From JAAUTS01 sp038250235 (GTDB taxonomy: Bacteria; Verrucomicrobiota; Verrucomicrobiia; Methylacidiphilales; JAAUTS01), in the NCBI GenBank assembly GCA_038250235.1, contig JBBSCO010000038.1, positions 1 through 28,941 of the forward strand: 28,941 bases of DNA. The letters run 5' to 3'. Shown in pieces: positions 9,409 to 17,202 of this stretch. Positions within the stretch are counted from its first letter, which is position 1. Every line of letters starts with the position of its first letter. The translations under genes were made by a program, and so were the position numbers. The notes beneath the pieces were generated by a model that saw only the letters and a list, made by a program, of their open reading frames with translations, did no database searches and was not told the DNA's origin.

Positions 9409-11025
9409 ATGTCCGAACGGCTAAAAGCCCTTCAGCTTGTCTGGTTTAAACGGGATCTGCGTATCCGGGATCATGCCCCTTTGTGCGAAGCGGCCGAACA
9501 CGGTCCGGTGCTTTGCCTTTATCTTTATGAACAAGAGTTATTGCAGGCCCGGGATTTTTCCAGTTCCCATCTTTTGTTTATCAACCAATCGCTGGCCGAA
9601 CTTGAGCTCGAACTGAAACAGCGCGGGTCGTGCCTGCTCATCCGGCGGGGAGAAGCCGTGGATGCGTTGCAACAGCTTTGGCACGAGTGCCATTTCCAAA
9701 GGTTATGGTCACATGCCGAAACAGGCAATGCAGTGACTTACCAACGGGACTTGCGGGTCGCGGATTGGTGCCGCTCGCGGGGGATTACCTGGGAGGAGCG
9801 GAGACAGGACGGGGTTGTCCGCCGTTTAAAAACCCGCAACGGATGGGCTCTCCGCTGGGAAGAACGCATGTCACAACCTCTCCTCCCCGCACCCCCGCTG
9901 CTCCGCACCCCTAACTATCTGATCAGCGAAGGTATTCTGGCACCTGCCCAGCTCGGTCTTGAATCCAGCACCCAACCCGGAGCCCAACCAGGCGGAGAAA
10001 TGCCCGCCCACGAAACCCTGCACTCCTTTCTCAACCACCGCGGAGTGAATTACCGGGCGGACATGTCCAGTCCGGTCACAGGCTGGGCAGGCTGTTCCCG
10101 GCTCAGCCCTTATCTGGCCTGGGGCTGTATTTCTCTACGGACGGTGGCAAGGGCCGCTTCCTGCCGCTTGGAAGAACTTCGTTCCCTGCGCGAAGTGGGT
10201 GATCCTATGGACAGGCGTTGGTTTGGATCGCTGCGCAGTTTCGAGGCCCGCCTGCGCTGGCACTGTCACTTTATGCAGAAGCTGGAAGATGAACCCCGTA
10301 TTGAGTTCGAGAATTTTGTCCGGGCCTACGATGGTTTAAGAGAAAGCTTCACGGCCTCGCAAGAGGGGCAGGACCGACTGCATTCCTGGATCAGGGGACA
10401 AACCGGCTACCCCATGATTGATGCCTGTCTGCGCTGTGTCCACGAAACCGGATGGCTCAATTTCCGGATGCGCGCCATGGTGGCCAGCTTTGCCTCTTAT
10501 TATCTGGGCCTGCATTGGAGGCCAACCGGACTCTGGTTGGGTCGGCAGTTTTTGGATTTTGAACCTGGTATTCATTGGAGCCAGTTTCAGATGCAGAGCG
10601 GTACAACCGGAATCAATGTCTTACGCATCTATTCTCCTGCCAAACAAGCCCGCGATCATGATCCGGAAGGTTTGTTCATCCGTTGTTGGGTGCCCGAGCT
10701 GGACAAGGTTCCGCTCACCCATCTGCCTCGACCCGATCTGATGAGTGCACAAGAACAACAGGAGAGCAGCTGCCGCATAGGGAGGGACTACCCGGCCCCC
10801 CTTGTGGATCCGGTTACAGCCCCGCGGGAATCCAAAGCCCGGATCACGGAACTCCGGCGACAGGTCGGGACGCGGGCCGAGGCCAAACGCGTGCTGCTAA
10901 AGCACGGGAGCAGGAAGAAAACTTCTCTGCGAAAAAAAAATTCCGGAAAAACGGTTGTTGCACCACCCGATCCGCAAGATTTTCTGCCCGGACTGGACAG
11001 CTCCTGGTATAAGGTGACTCCATGA
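9409..11025 (+). CDS. Photolyase/cryptochrome-family flavoprotein (538 aa)
   Basis: Photolyases use FAD and light to repair UV lesions in DNA. The N-terminal Rossmann-like antenna domain begins LVWFKRDLRIRDHAPL. The C-terminal FAD domain shows RLSPYLAWGCIS, GQTGYPMIDACLR (from about 330), TGWLNFRMRAMVASF, and RIYSPAKQARDHDPEG...RCWVPEL (WVPEL at 427-431). Where class I CPD photolyases carry an NNGGWQW-type stretch, this one reads DFEPGIHWSQFQMQSG (from about 383), so it belongs to a different branch and could be a cryptochrome-like protein or a photolyase of other specificity. A basic tail of about 80 residues (RKKTSLRKKNSGK) may help DNA binding. The start at 9409 is chosen because family homology begins right after it; the frame also has an ATG at 9382. 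It lies divergent from pyk. Confidence 0.88.
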   Translation: MSERLKALQLVWFKRDLRIRDHAPLCEAAEHGPVLCLYLYEQELLQARDFSSSHLLFINQSLAELELELKQRGSCLLIRRGEAVDALQQLWHECHFQRLWSHAETGNAVTYQRDLRVADWCRSRGITWEERRQDGVVRRLKTRNGWALRWEERMSQPLLPAPPLLRTPNYLISEGILAPAQLGLESSTQPGAQPGGEMPAHETLHSFLNHRGVNYRADMSSPVTGWAGCSRLSPYLAWGCISLRTVARAASCRLEELRSLREVGDPMDRRWFGSLRSFEARLRWHCHFMQKLEDEPRIEFENFVRAYDGLRESFTASQEGQDRLHSWIRGQTGYPMIDACLRCVHETGWLNFRMRAMVASFASYYLGLHWRPTGLWLGRQFLDFEPGIHWSQFQMQSGTTGINVLRIYSPAKQARDHDPEGLFIRCWVPELDKVPLTHLPRPDLMSAQEQQESSCRIGRDYPAPLVDPVTAPRESKARITELRRQVGTRAEAKRVLLKHGSRKKTSLRKKNSGKTVVAPPDPQDFLPGLDSSWYKVTP

Positions 11026-11060
11026 TGGGTTAACAGAACTTTTTGATCAATAACGAGAAG

Positions 11061-11645
11061 TCAATAGACCACCGTTACCGGTGTTCCCATGGGTGTGTTT
11101 TCGTAAAAGGTTCTGGCCATACTAGGGGGCAGACGCAGGCATCCGTGGGAAGCAGCATAACCAGGCACATGGCCGGCATGAAAACCAATGCCATTGCTGA
11201 TCCGCATGAAGTAAGGCATTTTGGCTCCGGAGAAGCTGGTTCCTTCCGGTGCTTTGTCCAGGAAGCTGTCGACATCCTTTTTCACTATCTTTCCGCTGGC
11301 ATCCACGAAGTCTCCATATTGGTTGGATCTGTAATCTTTGACTTTCTGGATCACTTTGAAGTTGCCCGTAGGCGTTGGAAATTGTTGGCGGCCACTGGCA
11401 ATGGGGGAGGATCCGACTTCAGACCCGTTGACATAAAAAGTCGCACGTTGTTGGGAAAGTTTAACCACAATCCTGCGTTGCCCTTCCTTGCCTTCCCCTT
11501 TCCAATGGGAGCTGAGATTTGCTTTCCGCTTATCCCCCTTTTGGGGAATCGAGGTTGTGGTGGAACAGGTACTCAGAAAAAGGGAAATTCCAAGAAGGAA
11601 TAACCAGTGACCAAAAAAGCGAGAGATACGTTTAAAATGGGACAT
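11061..11645 (-). CDS. L,D-transpeptidase (YkuD) lipoprotein (194 aa)
   Basis: L,D-transpeptidases form 3-3 peptidoglycan crosslinks or attach proteins to the cell wall. The N-terminus has basic residues, a hydrophobic stretch (HWLFLLGISLFL) and a lipobox LSTC with Cys27, so it should be a lipoprotein facing the periplasm. The YkuD domain follows: TPTGNFKV (91-98), GIGFHAGHVPGYAASHGCLRLP with His156 and the catalytic Cys169 in SHGCLR. Spacing between the His and SHGC fits the HX14-17[S/T]HGC pattern. The protein is short, with a single catalytic domain and no peptidoglycan-binding module. It ends about 35 bases from the end of the convergent photolyase gene, and no clear terminator is visible between them. 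Which crosslink it makes cannot be told. Confidence 0.92.
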   Translation of the reverse strand: MSHFKRISRFFGHWLFLLGISLFLSTCSTTTSIPQKGDKRKANLSSHWKGEGKEGQRRIVVKLSQQRATFYVNGSEVGSSPIASGRQQFPTPTGNFKVIQKVKDYRSNQYGDFVDASGKIVKKDVDSFLDKAPEGTSFSGAKMPYFMRISNGIGFHAGHVPGYAASHGCLRLPPSMARTFYENTPMGTPVTVVY

Positions 11646-11819
11646 GATACTTACTTTACAGTTTCGGACCGATTCTGAAAGGTCTTTTACATTCCGGTAC
11701 AGCCACCTTGATCACACTGGCAACCCATTTTTACTTTGAAGAAACTTTGTTGCAATAAACTCTTTTTAAGCATTTTTATGTTATTGTTTCCGGCCTGGAA
11801 ACAGGATTACAGTAATAGC

Positions 11820-13119
11820 ATGAATCGCCGACTCCTTATTCCCAGTTTCCTCACACTTCTCTTGGCCTTTGGCTTGAACGCCGCCACAGTCAAAGACCGC
11901 GAAGAGATGGAAAAGAGTTCGCGCTGTATCTATAATGACTGGCAATAAGGCTTTAAGGAAGCAAAACGCAGTGGTAAACCCCTGGTTGTTGTCTTGCTCT
12001 GCGTACCTTGTCCGGCCTGTGCGGGCATCGATGCCCCGGTGCTCAGTGAAAATGATATCACGACCCTTCTTGACCAGTTTGTCTGCGTTCGGGTGCTTAA
12101 CGCCAATGCCCTGGATCTGAATTTGTTCCAGTTCGACTACGACCTGTCTTTTTCTACCCTCTTTTCCAACGCAGACGGCACAGTTTACGAACGCTACGGC
12201 TCATGGCGGCATTAAAAAGATCCTTTGGACAAAACAACCGTCGGCTATAAAGCTGCCAAGGAAACTGTGCTGGCCCTGAACCGCGATTATCCAGCCAACA
12301 AAAGCCACCTTTCCGGAAAACAGGGTTTTCCTGTCTCCTGTAAAACCCCAGTTGAAATTTCGGATCTTAAGGACAAATACACCAATGAATTGGACTGGAA
12401 TGCCAATTGGGTAAAGAGCTGTGTTCATTGCCACCAGATCAGCGGTGCCTTCCGCAGTTCCTACCGTGACAAAAAGGATGCCATTCCCACCTCACTGATC
12501 CACCCGTGGCCGGGCCCCAAAACCCTTGGCTTTTCCCCTTCCGCAGACCCGGTGGCCGGCGTTGACCCTGTGGAACTCGGATCCATCGCAGCAACAGCCG
12601 GACTTGAACCCGGTGCCGCGTTCCTCTCCAAGGACGGCCTGCACCCCGTCTCCTTCGCGGATGTCAGTTGGGCACTGTCCCGCGCCCCCGATACCGGCTC
12701 CCTCAACGCCGTAGTGAGGCAGGGGAACGAAACCAAAAAATATTATTTTTAGCCTGCCCGCTGACTGGCGGCGTAAGTCGGACCTTTTAAGACGCGTTGG
12801 CACCCGGCCTCTTCGTGGTATGGCCAGCGGCGGACTCTGTCGAAAGACCTCAGGGACAACGATCGCAACACCCTCTCCATCGAGCCTCAAGCCCCGCCTT
12901 TCCGCGCCAGAAGCGTGGGCCAATACGGCAAACACGCCGCAGCCAAAAATGCCGGCTTCCTGAAAGACGATGTGATCGTGGTAATCGACGGCTTTACCAG
13001 GCGCATGTCGGAAGGGGAATTTTGGTCGCATCCTCCAGAATCACCCGCCGGGCGATAAGGTCAAGGTGACGGTCCTGCGGGGCCAGGAAAAAATGAAGAT
13101 TGTGCTACCCGTGCAATAG
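11820..13119 (+). pseudogene. Broken Trx7/PDZ-domain protein gene
   Basis: The start MNRRLLIPSFLTLLLAFGLNA is a good signal peptide. A thioredoxin-like part follows (GKPLVVVLLCVPCPACAGID, with a CPAC pair), then CVHCHQ (a CxxCH motif near 12420) and two PDZ-like parts (GSIAATAGLEPGAAFL and VGQYGKHAAAKNAGF). I recall this architecture as the Trx7/PDZ (seleno)protein family. The frame is interrupted by TAA at 11946-11948 and TAA at 12213-12215. It also shifts at the T-run near 12746-12750 (one extra T), near 12835-12837 (one base missing) and at the T-run 13020-13023 (one extra T). After these corrections, family-like protein sequence continues to a TAG at 13117-13119. Five independent lesions argue for a decayed gene rather than recoding. 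A recoded selenocysteine would need TGA, not TAA. Family naming is from memory. Confidence 0.88.
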
Positions 13120-13174
13120 GGGTAATTCGCCGGTATAGTATCCGCAGCTTCGTTCCCCTCCTGGACTGAATCCT

Positions 13175-14023
13175 TTAATGGCAACGAAGCGAATTTCGGA
13201 ATTCACGCGACGACTGCCCCACTAGACGCCGGAATGTTTTTGAAAAATGAGCTTCATCGCAAAATCCCAGCATATCGGCCAGTTCCTTGTTCGTGAGACG
13301 TTTACTCTGCAATAGTTGCTTGGCCCGCTTGATACGCAACGTTTCACGGTAACGGCCCGGGGGAACGCCCGTGTGTTGGACAAACCGTTTACGGAAGTTT
13401 TCGTAGCCCATGCCCAACTGTCTGGCGACCCGCTGCCCTCCGGAATCCTCCCCGGACATGCCTTGATCCAGAAGGCGGCAGGCCTGTTCTATCCATTGCT
13501 CCTCCCCGCTTTTACGGACGGAGTGACGGGTCAATATCCGGGCCAGCCATTGTTGCCACAGGGTTAGGGCCTCGAGGGACGAAGTTTCCTTTTTTCCCAA
13601 TTGCCGGAAAACCATGGCCAGTTCTTTCCACCAAAAGGCCACAGGTTCCAAGGTTCCCACCGGCCTCGCCGCGTCGAAAATACCGCAGGCACGCCATTGC
13701 TCGAACACCGCACCCTGAAAACACACATGAACTTCGTTCCAGTGCTCCCCCTTCCTGGGTCCGTAGTGATGAGCCAGCTCCGGAAAGACCATGATCCAGT
13801 TTCCCGTCTCCACTTCCTGCCGTGTTCCCAAAGAATCCTCATAGATACCGGATCCTTCCACCAGATACACAAAAGCCCACTGCCCATAAACACGCTGGCG
13901 AATATTTCCTGCGCCCCGGCTGTTGCAAAGAGACCCGGCAATCGTAACTCGGCCCAGACTGCATTCGCCGGACGGGACTGTGAACAGCTGATTTTTCCAT
14001 GCCTTTAGTGTTGTTGGACCCAT
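13175..14023 (-). CDS. AraC-family transcriptional regulator (AraC-1)
   Basis: The N-terminal half (about residues 15-115) looks like a cupin-type ligand domain: GQWAFVYLVEGSGIYEDS..., then VETGNWIMVFPELAHHYGP. The C-terminal hundred residues contain the double helix-turn-helix of AraC/XylS proteins: RVARQLGMGYENFRKRFVQ as the first HTH and LTNKELADMLGFCDEAHFSK as the second, ending in the typical F[R/K]xxxGxSxREFR form. It probably binds DNA upstream of its target and senses a small molecule. It is transcribed divergently from the PhyH-type dioxygenase gene with only 69 bases between, so that gene is the likely target. The ATG at 14023 is preferred; an in-frame TTG lies two codons upstream. 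No strong ribosome site is seen. Confidence 0.9.
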   Translation of the reverse strand: MGPTTLKAWKNQLFTVPSGECSLGRVTIAGSLCNSRGAGNIRQRVYGQWAFVYLVEGSGIYEDSLGTRQEVETGNWIMVFPELAHHYGPRKGEHWNEVHVCFQGAVFEQWRACGIFDAARPVGTLEPVAFWWKELAMVFRQLGKKETSSLEALTLWQQWLARILTRHSVRKSGEEQWIEQACRLLDQGMSGEDSGGQRVARQLGMGYENFRKRFVQHTGVPPGRYRETLRIKRAKQLLQSKRLTNKELADMLGFCDEAHFSKTFRRLVGQSSREFRNSLRCH

Positions 14024-14065
14024 TACCAAGATCTACATGTTTTCTCCCAGGGAGACAATGGTAAT
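14022..14065. promoter_or_regulatory. Possible operator between AraC-1 and the dioxygenase gene
   Basis: The short intergenic gap contains two inverted repeats: ATTACC (14022-14027) with GGTAAT (14060-14065), and TCTCCC-A-GGGAGA (14043-14055). Such symmetry in a divergent AraC/target gap suggests regulator binding, but the arms are only six bases long and AraC proteins often prefer direct repeats. Confidence 0.25.
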
Positions 14066-14092
14066 ACCTATGCGTTCTGCGATGCTGCGCTC

Positions 14093-14995
14093 ATGATCAA
14101 CACTCTGATACCCGCCCTGCGGTCCTGTGGCCATGACCTGAACATGGATGACCATTCCTTCGGCGAGCTTTCTGACTCCTCCAGCCATCTGGGAGATTCC
14201 GCCGCCCTAAACCGCCGCATGGACGAGGACGGTTATCTTTTGTTGCGCGGATTGCTCCCCAAAGACCTTGTCCTGGCGGCTCGACATTCCCTGGTTTCCA
14301 AACTGGAATTACGTGGGGTTCTGGAACCAGGAACAAACCCCATGGATGGCATCCTGAAAGAAGGCACCGACATCCGCTTCCTACCGGAAATCGCCCGGAA
14401 AGACGACGCCGTTTACCGGGTAGTCTTCGGCCCTGAGATCAAATCCTTTTATACGCAGTTCCTTGACGGAAGTATCCGGCACTTTGATTTTGTCTGGCTG
14501 CGGGCTATGGGCTTCGGCCAGGGTACCAAGCCGCATTGTGATATTGTTTATATGGGCAGGGGCACCCATCGGCTGTTTACGGCCTGGATTCCCTACGGGC
14601 CGGTTTCTTATAAGCTGGGCGGGCTGATGGTCCTGGAAAAATCACATTTGCAGGCGGACCGGATCCAGAACTATCTGAAGTCGGACGTGGATACCTTCTG
14701 CAGCAACCAACCCGGCCGCGACGGTTGGAAACGCATGGCCGGAAACCTTTCTTCCAATCCCGCTTCCCTCCAGGAAAAATTAGGTGGTCGCTGGCTGACA
14801 GCTGAATATGAGATGGGCGACCTCCTCACTTTCCGTATGGACATGGTTCATGCCAGCACAGACAACACGACGAACCGCGTCCGGCTTTCCACTGACACAC
14901 GTTATCAAAGCTCGGACGAGCCTGTGGATGACCGCTGGATCGGGGATAATCCGGTCGGACACGGCCAGGCCGGAAAACGCGGCCGCATTTGTTGA
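14093..14995 (+). CDS. Phytanoyl-CoA dioxygenase (PhyH)-family Fe(II)/2-oxoglutarate oxygenase (300 aa)
   Basis: PhyH-family enzymes use Fe(II), 2-oxoglutarate and O2 to hydroxylate small molecules. The iron triad is visible as His148-Cys-Asp150 (KPHCDIVYMGRG) and His253 (MDMVHASTDN). Arg264 (NRVRLSTDTRYQ) sits where the 2-oxoglutarate carboxylate is bound. The N-terminal TLIPALRS...DEDGYLLLRGLLP is typical of a PhyH subgroup I recall from Verrucomicrobia and Lentisphaerae, which supports the start at 14093. The substrate is unknown. No signal peptide or membrane segment is present, so it is cytoplasmic. The divergent AraC-1 gene is the likely regulator. The gene is followed by an 80-base inverted repeat that may end transcription from both sides. 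Confidence 0.88.
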   Translation: MINTLIPALRSCGHDLNMDDHSFGELSDSSSHLGDSAALNRRMDEDGYLLLRGLLPKDLVLAARHSLVSKLELRGVLEPGTNPMDGILKEGTDIRFLPEIARKDDAVYRVVFGPEIKSFYTQFLDGSIRHFDFVWLRAMGFGQGTKPHCDIVYMGRGTHRLFTAWIPYGPVSYKLGGLMVLEKSHLQADRIQNYLKSDVDTFCSNQPGRDGWKRMAGNLSSNPASLQEKLGGRWLTAEYEMGDLLTFRMDMVHASTDNTTNRVRLSTDTRYQSSDEPVDDRWIGDNPVGHGQAGKRGRIC

Positions 14996-15038
14996 ACTCT
15001 AGACGCGCAGTGAGGTCATCGGGCTCATATCTTTCTGT

Positions 15039-15118
15039 GTCATCCTGAGTGCAACGAAGGACCCACAGGCAACACCTCTAGAGATGGCCTGTGGGTTCTT
15101 CACTTCGTTCAGGATGAC
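15039..15118. repeat. Imperfect inverted repeat (32-base arms) between convergent genes
   Basis: The left arm (15039-15070) begins GTCATCCTGAGTGCAACGAA and the right arm (15087-15118) is its imperfect reverse complement. Both share the outer GTCATCCTGA and the inner ACCCACAGGC, while the middle 12 bases differ. The 16-base loop contains the palindrome CTCTAGAG. It lies between the ends of the dioxygenase and isomerase-1 genes and may act as a two-way terminator. The TCCTGAG...CGAAGGA core resembles a widespread class of dispersed bacterial repeats, and a related core occurs at 28088-28106. Confidence 0.8.
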
Positions 15119-15193
15119 GGTAAGAAACCCCCGCGAAAAAACCGGGCCCGATCCTAAGAGCAGAACCCGTTTTATCGAAACTCCACCTTTTGT

Positions 15194-15943
15194 TTACTTC
15201 AACACAGCACGCATCGAGTCCACGCACTTCTTCAGCGCTGGTTCGGGGTTTTCAACATCGGCCTCGTATTCAATCACCGCCATCCCATCAAATCCGCCAT
15301 CCAGAACAGCTTGGGCAAAGGCAGGCAGATCAAGGTTGCCGGTGCCGACCACGACATCGTTCCACTGTCCGTTCCGATCAAAGACGAAGTCCTTGAAGTG
15401 GATGCCGTAAACCCGGCCTGCGTAACGCTTGGCCCATTCCACAGGATTGCCGGGACGGGGCCCGATTTGCATGGCCCAGGCCGTGTCAATGCATAGGCCG
15501 ATCTCCGGCCCGCCCAGGGCAAAGAAATGATCCAGCACATCCGGCGATCCGCCAAACAGATAGCCGCCATGACAGTGGATGCCGACCCTGATCCCGTATT
15601 CCTGGCTCCAACGCCTGATCTTGGCAATGGCCTTGACGTAGCTTTCGATCTTCAGATGGGCAGAAATATGTTTGGCTCCGGCAATGGAGGCGCACTCGAA
15701 CCAGTTCTTCTCAATGTCATTCCCTTCAAAGGTCTGCACTCCCAGCGAGGTGATGGAAACACCGGCTTTGTTGTAGATATTGACCACGTCCTGAAACAAC
15801 TCCGGTTTATTGAAATCGGCGTAAACCCCGCAAAGCTCTGTCTTGTCCAGGCCGATGCCCCGCACTTTTTCTGCCACGGTGGCGTTGTCTTTAAAATGGC
15901 GGAAGCACCAGCTCTGCACGCCGAAGTCGATGGATGTACTCAT
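15194..15943 (-). CDS. Sugar phosphate isomerase/epimerase family TIM barrel (isomerase-1, 249 aa)
   Basis: This is a xylose-isomerase-like TIM barrel (AP endonuclease 2 fold). Probable metal and substrate residues are His123 and His125 in GIHCHGGYLFGG, Asp153 in LCIDTAW, His182 with Lys-Asp in GIHFKDF, and Glu225 in AVIEYEAD. The order and spacing match sugar isomerases, epimerases and inosose dehydratase-like enzymes. It is cytoplasmic, with no signal peptide. It lies about 115 bases downstream of oxidoreductase-1 on the same strand and is probably co-transcribed with it, apart from a hairpin in the gap. The pair suggests interconversion and oxidation of a sugar or polyol. The exact substrate cannot be read from the sequence. 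Confidence 0.88.
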   Translation of the reverse strand: MSTSIDFGVQSWCFRHFKDNATVAEKVRGIGLDKTELCGVYADFNKPELFQDVVNIYNKAGVSITSLGVQTFEGNDIEKNWFECASIAGAKHISAHLKIESYVKAIAKIRRWSQEYGIRVGIHCHGGYLFGGSPDVLDHFFALGGPEIGLCIDTAWAMQIGPRPGNPVEWAKRYAGRVYGIHFKDFVFDRNGQWNDVVVGTGNLDLPAFAQAVLDGGFDGMAVIEYEADVENPEPALKKCVDSMRAVLK

Positions 15944-15987
15944 AGTATTATTTTCTTCAAGGTTTGATAGGGTTTTCGTTTAGTTGT

Positions 15988-16011
15988 AGCATGGGCCTCC
16001 GGGCCCATGCT
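15988..16011 (+). repeat. Perfect 10-bp hairpin with a TCCG loop
   Basis: AGCATGGGCC (15988-15997) pairs with GGCCCATGCT (16002-16011) around TCCG. As plus-strand RNA this is a C(UCCG)G loop of the stable UNCG type, followed by a T-rich stretch (TTTCATTTT). Terminator features therefore point along the plus strand, although both flanking genes are on the minus strand. Confidence 0.8.
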
Positions 16012-16059
16012 TTTCATTTTTCTGGTTACAAGATTCTTTTTTGGGAAATGGAGCGCCAC

Positions 16060-17115
16060 TCAAAGTTTTACGGATTCTCCTGTCTTGGAGGACTTGGCCA
16101 AGGCATCAAGGATGCGCTGAACAGTGAGTGCCTGCTCCATGGTGACGCAGAGGGCTTCCTCGCCACGAAGATGGTTGATGAAGTTATGGAACCGGTCGTT
16201 GTGCGGAAATGCCTGGGTAGCTTTGGGATTCTCTACCGTGTAGTGGGCGCCCAACGCCTGATCGTGACGGTGGATTTTCTTCCCGTAAACGGAACCGCCC
16301 GCTTCCGTGCCGAACAATTCCACATCGACCTTGTCATTTTCAGCAGCATGGCGGGCCCAGGTCACGTCGAGCGAAACCGTGCTGCCATCGGCAAAACGAA
16401 TCTGGCCGGAGGCGAAATCTTCGACTTCGAAAGGCAGTCCGCTCTTTTCGGATTTGCCCCAGCCGCCTTCACCCAGACCACGCCCGCCGAATTTGTTGTA
16501 GGTGCTGCCGAAGGCACTGACGGGTTTAAAATTGTCCGTGATGTAAAGGCAGAGATCGAGGACATGGACGCCGATATCGTAGAGACAGCCGCCGCCGGCC
16601 AGATCCTTGCTGCCGAACCAGGTTCCCAGTTTGGGAATTCCTGAGCGGCGGGTCCAGTAAGCCTTCGCATGATAGATCTCACCAAAAACACCGTCTGAAA
16701 CCAGAGTGCGGAAAATCTGGGAGGATTCGTTAAAACGCTGGTTCATACCCAGGGTCAATACCTTGCCTGCTTTACGGGCGGCTTCGGCGGCCGTTTCGGC
16801 CTCCTCCGCATTGATGGCAAAGGGTTTTTCCAGGATGACATGTTTTCCGGCTTCCAGGGCTTTGATCGTCAGCGGAATGTGAAATTTGTTGGGGGTCGCG
16901 ATGTAAACCGCTTGGATTTCCTTGTCGGCAAAAAGCTCTTCAGCTGTTTTATAACTTTTGGCGATGGATTTTTCCTTACAGAGGTCGGTCATACGACCTG
17001 CGTCGGTGTCCTGAACGGCCACGACTTTGGCGTGTGGATGTTTATTGACGGAGTCTGCACTGGAAGCCGCAATGGCTCCTGCTCCGATGAAACCGAATTG
17101 GATGTCTTTGCTCAT
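16060..17115 (-). CDS. Gfo/Idh/MocA-family oxidoreductase (oxidoreductase-1, 351 aa)
   Basis: These NAD(P)-dependent enzymes oxidise or reduce sugars, inositols and related compounds. The N-terminal Rossmann fold shows GFIGAGAIA (8-16), and the family lysine is in EKP (96-98). The second domain has GGGCLYDIGVHVLDL (174-188), with Asp180 and His184 at the usual catalytic positions. Length is normal and no secretion signal is seen. It is the first gene of a likely two-gene unit with isomerase-1 and is divergent from AraC-2, with 87 bases between the start codons. That gap carries a plausible promoter and repeated sequence motifs. The substrate is unknown. Confidence 0.9.
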   Translation of the reverse strand: MSKDIQFGFIGAGAIAASSADSVNKHPHAKVVAVQDTDAGRMTDLCKEKSIAKSYKTAEELFADKEIQAVYIATPNKFHIPLTIKALEAGKHVILEKPFAINAEEAETAAEAARKAGKVLTLGMNQRFNESSQIFRTLVSDGVFGEIYHAKAYWTRRSGIPKLGTWFGSKDLAGGGCLYDIGVHVLDLCLYITDNFKPVSAFGSTYNKFGGRGLGEGGWGKSEKSGLPFEVEDFASGQIRFADGSTVSLDVTWARHAAENDKVDVELFGTEAGGSVYGKKIHRHDQALGAHYTVENPKATQAFPHNDRFHNFINHLRGEEALCVTMEQALTVQRILDALAKSSKTGESVKL

Positions 17116-17118
17116 AAT

Positions 17119-17144
17119 TGTTAAATAATAGGGTGTTAAATAAT
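17119..17144. repeat. Direct repeat TGTTAAATAAT in the divergent promoter region
   Basis: TGTTAAATAAT occurs at 17119-17129 and again at 17134-17144, 15 bases apart start to start; a weaker relative (TATTTAATAAT) follows near 17155. The second copy overlaps the possible -10 box of oxidoreductase-1. AraC proteins often bind paired direct repeats, so this is a candidate operator. Confidence 0.5.
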
Positions 17145-17170
17145 CTATCCTTTCTATTTAATAATGACAA
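17142..17170 (-). promoter_or_regulatory. Possible promoter of the oxidoreductase-1/isomerase-1 unit
   Basis: On the minus strand TTGTCA (17165-17170) and TAGATT (17142-17147) are separated by 17 bases, close to the sigma-70 consensus, and lie about 30 bases before the oxidoreductase-1 start. Confidence 0.4.
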
Positions 17171-17202
17171 TTACCATGATTTGTCGAAAACTAGGATAGT
17201 TC

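Noticed and set aside
11946..12215. Stop-codon recoding (for example selenocysteine) in the Trx7/PDZ gene
   Set aside because: The stops are TAA, not TGA, and three frameshifts follow, so decay is the simpler explanation.
12492..13031. Minus-strand frame of 179 codons over the Trx7/PDZ remnant
   Set aside because: The plus strand shows the recognisable protein pieces; the minus frame has no family features.
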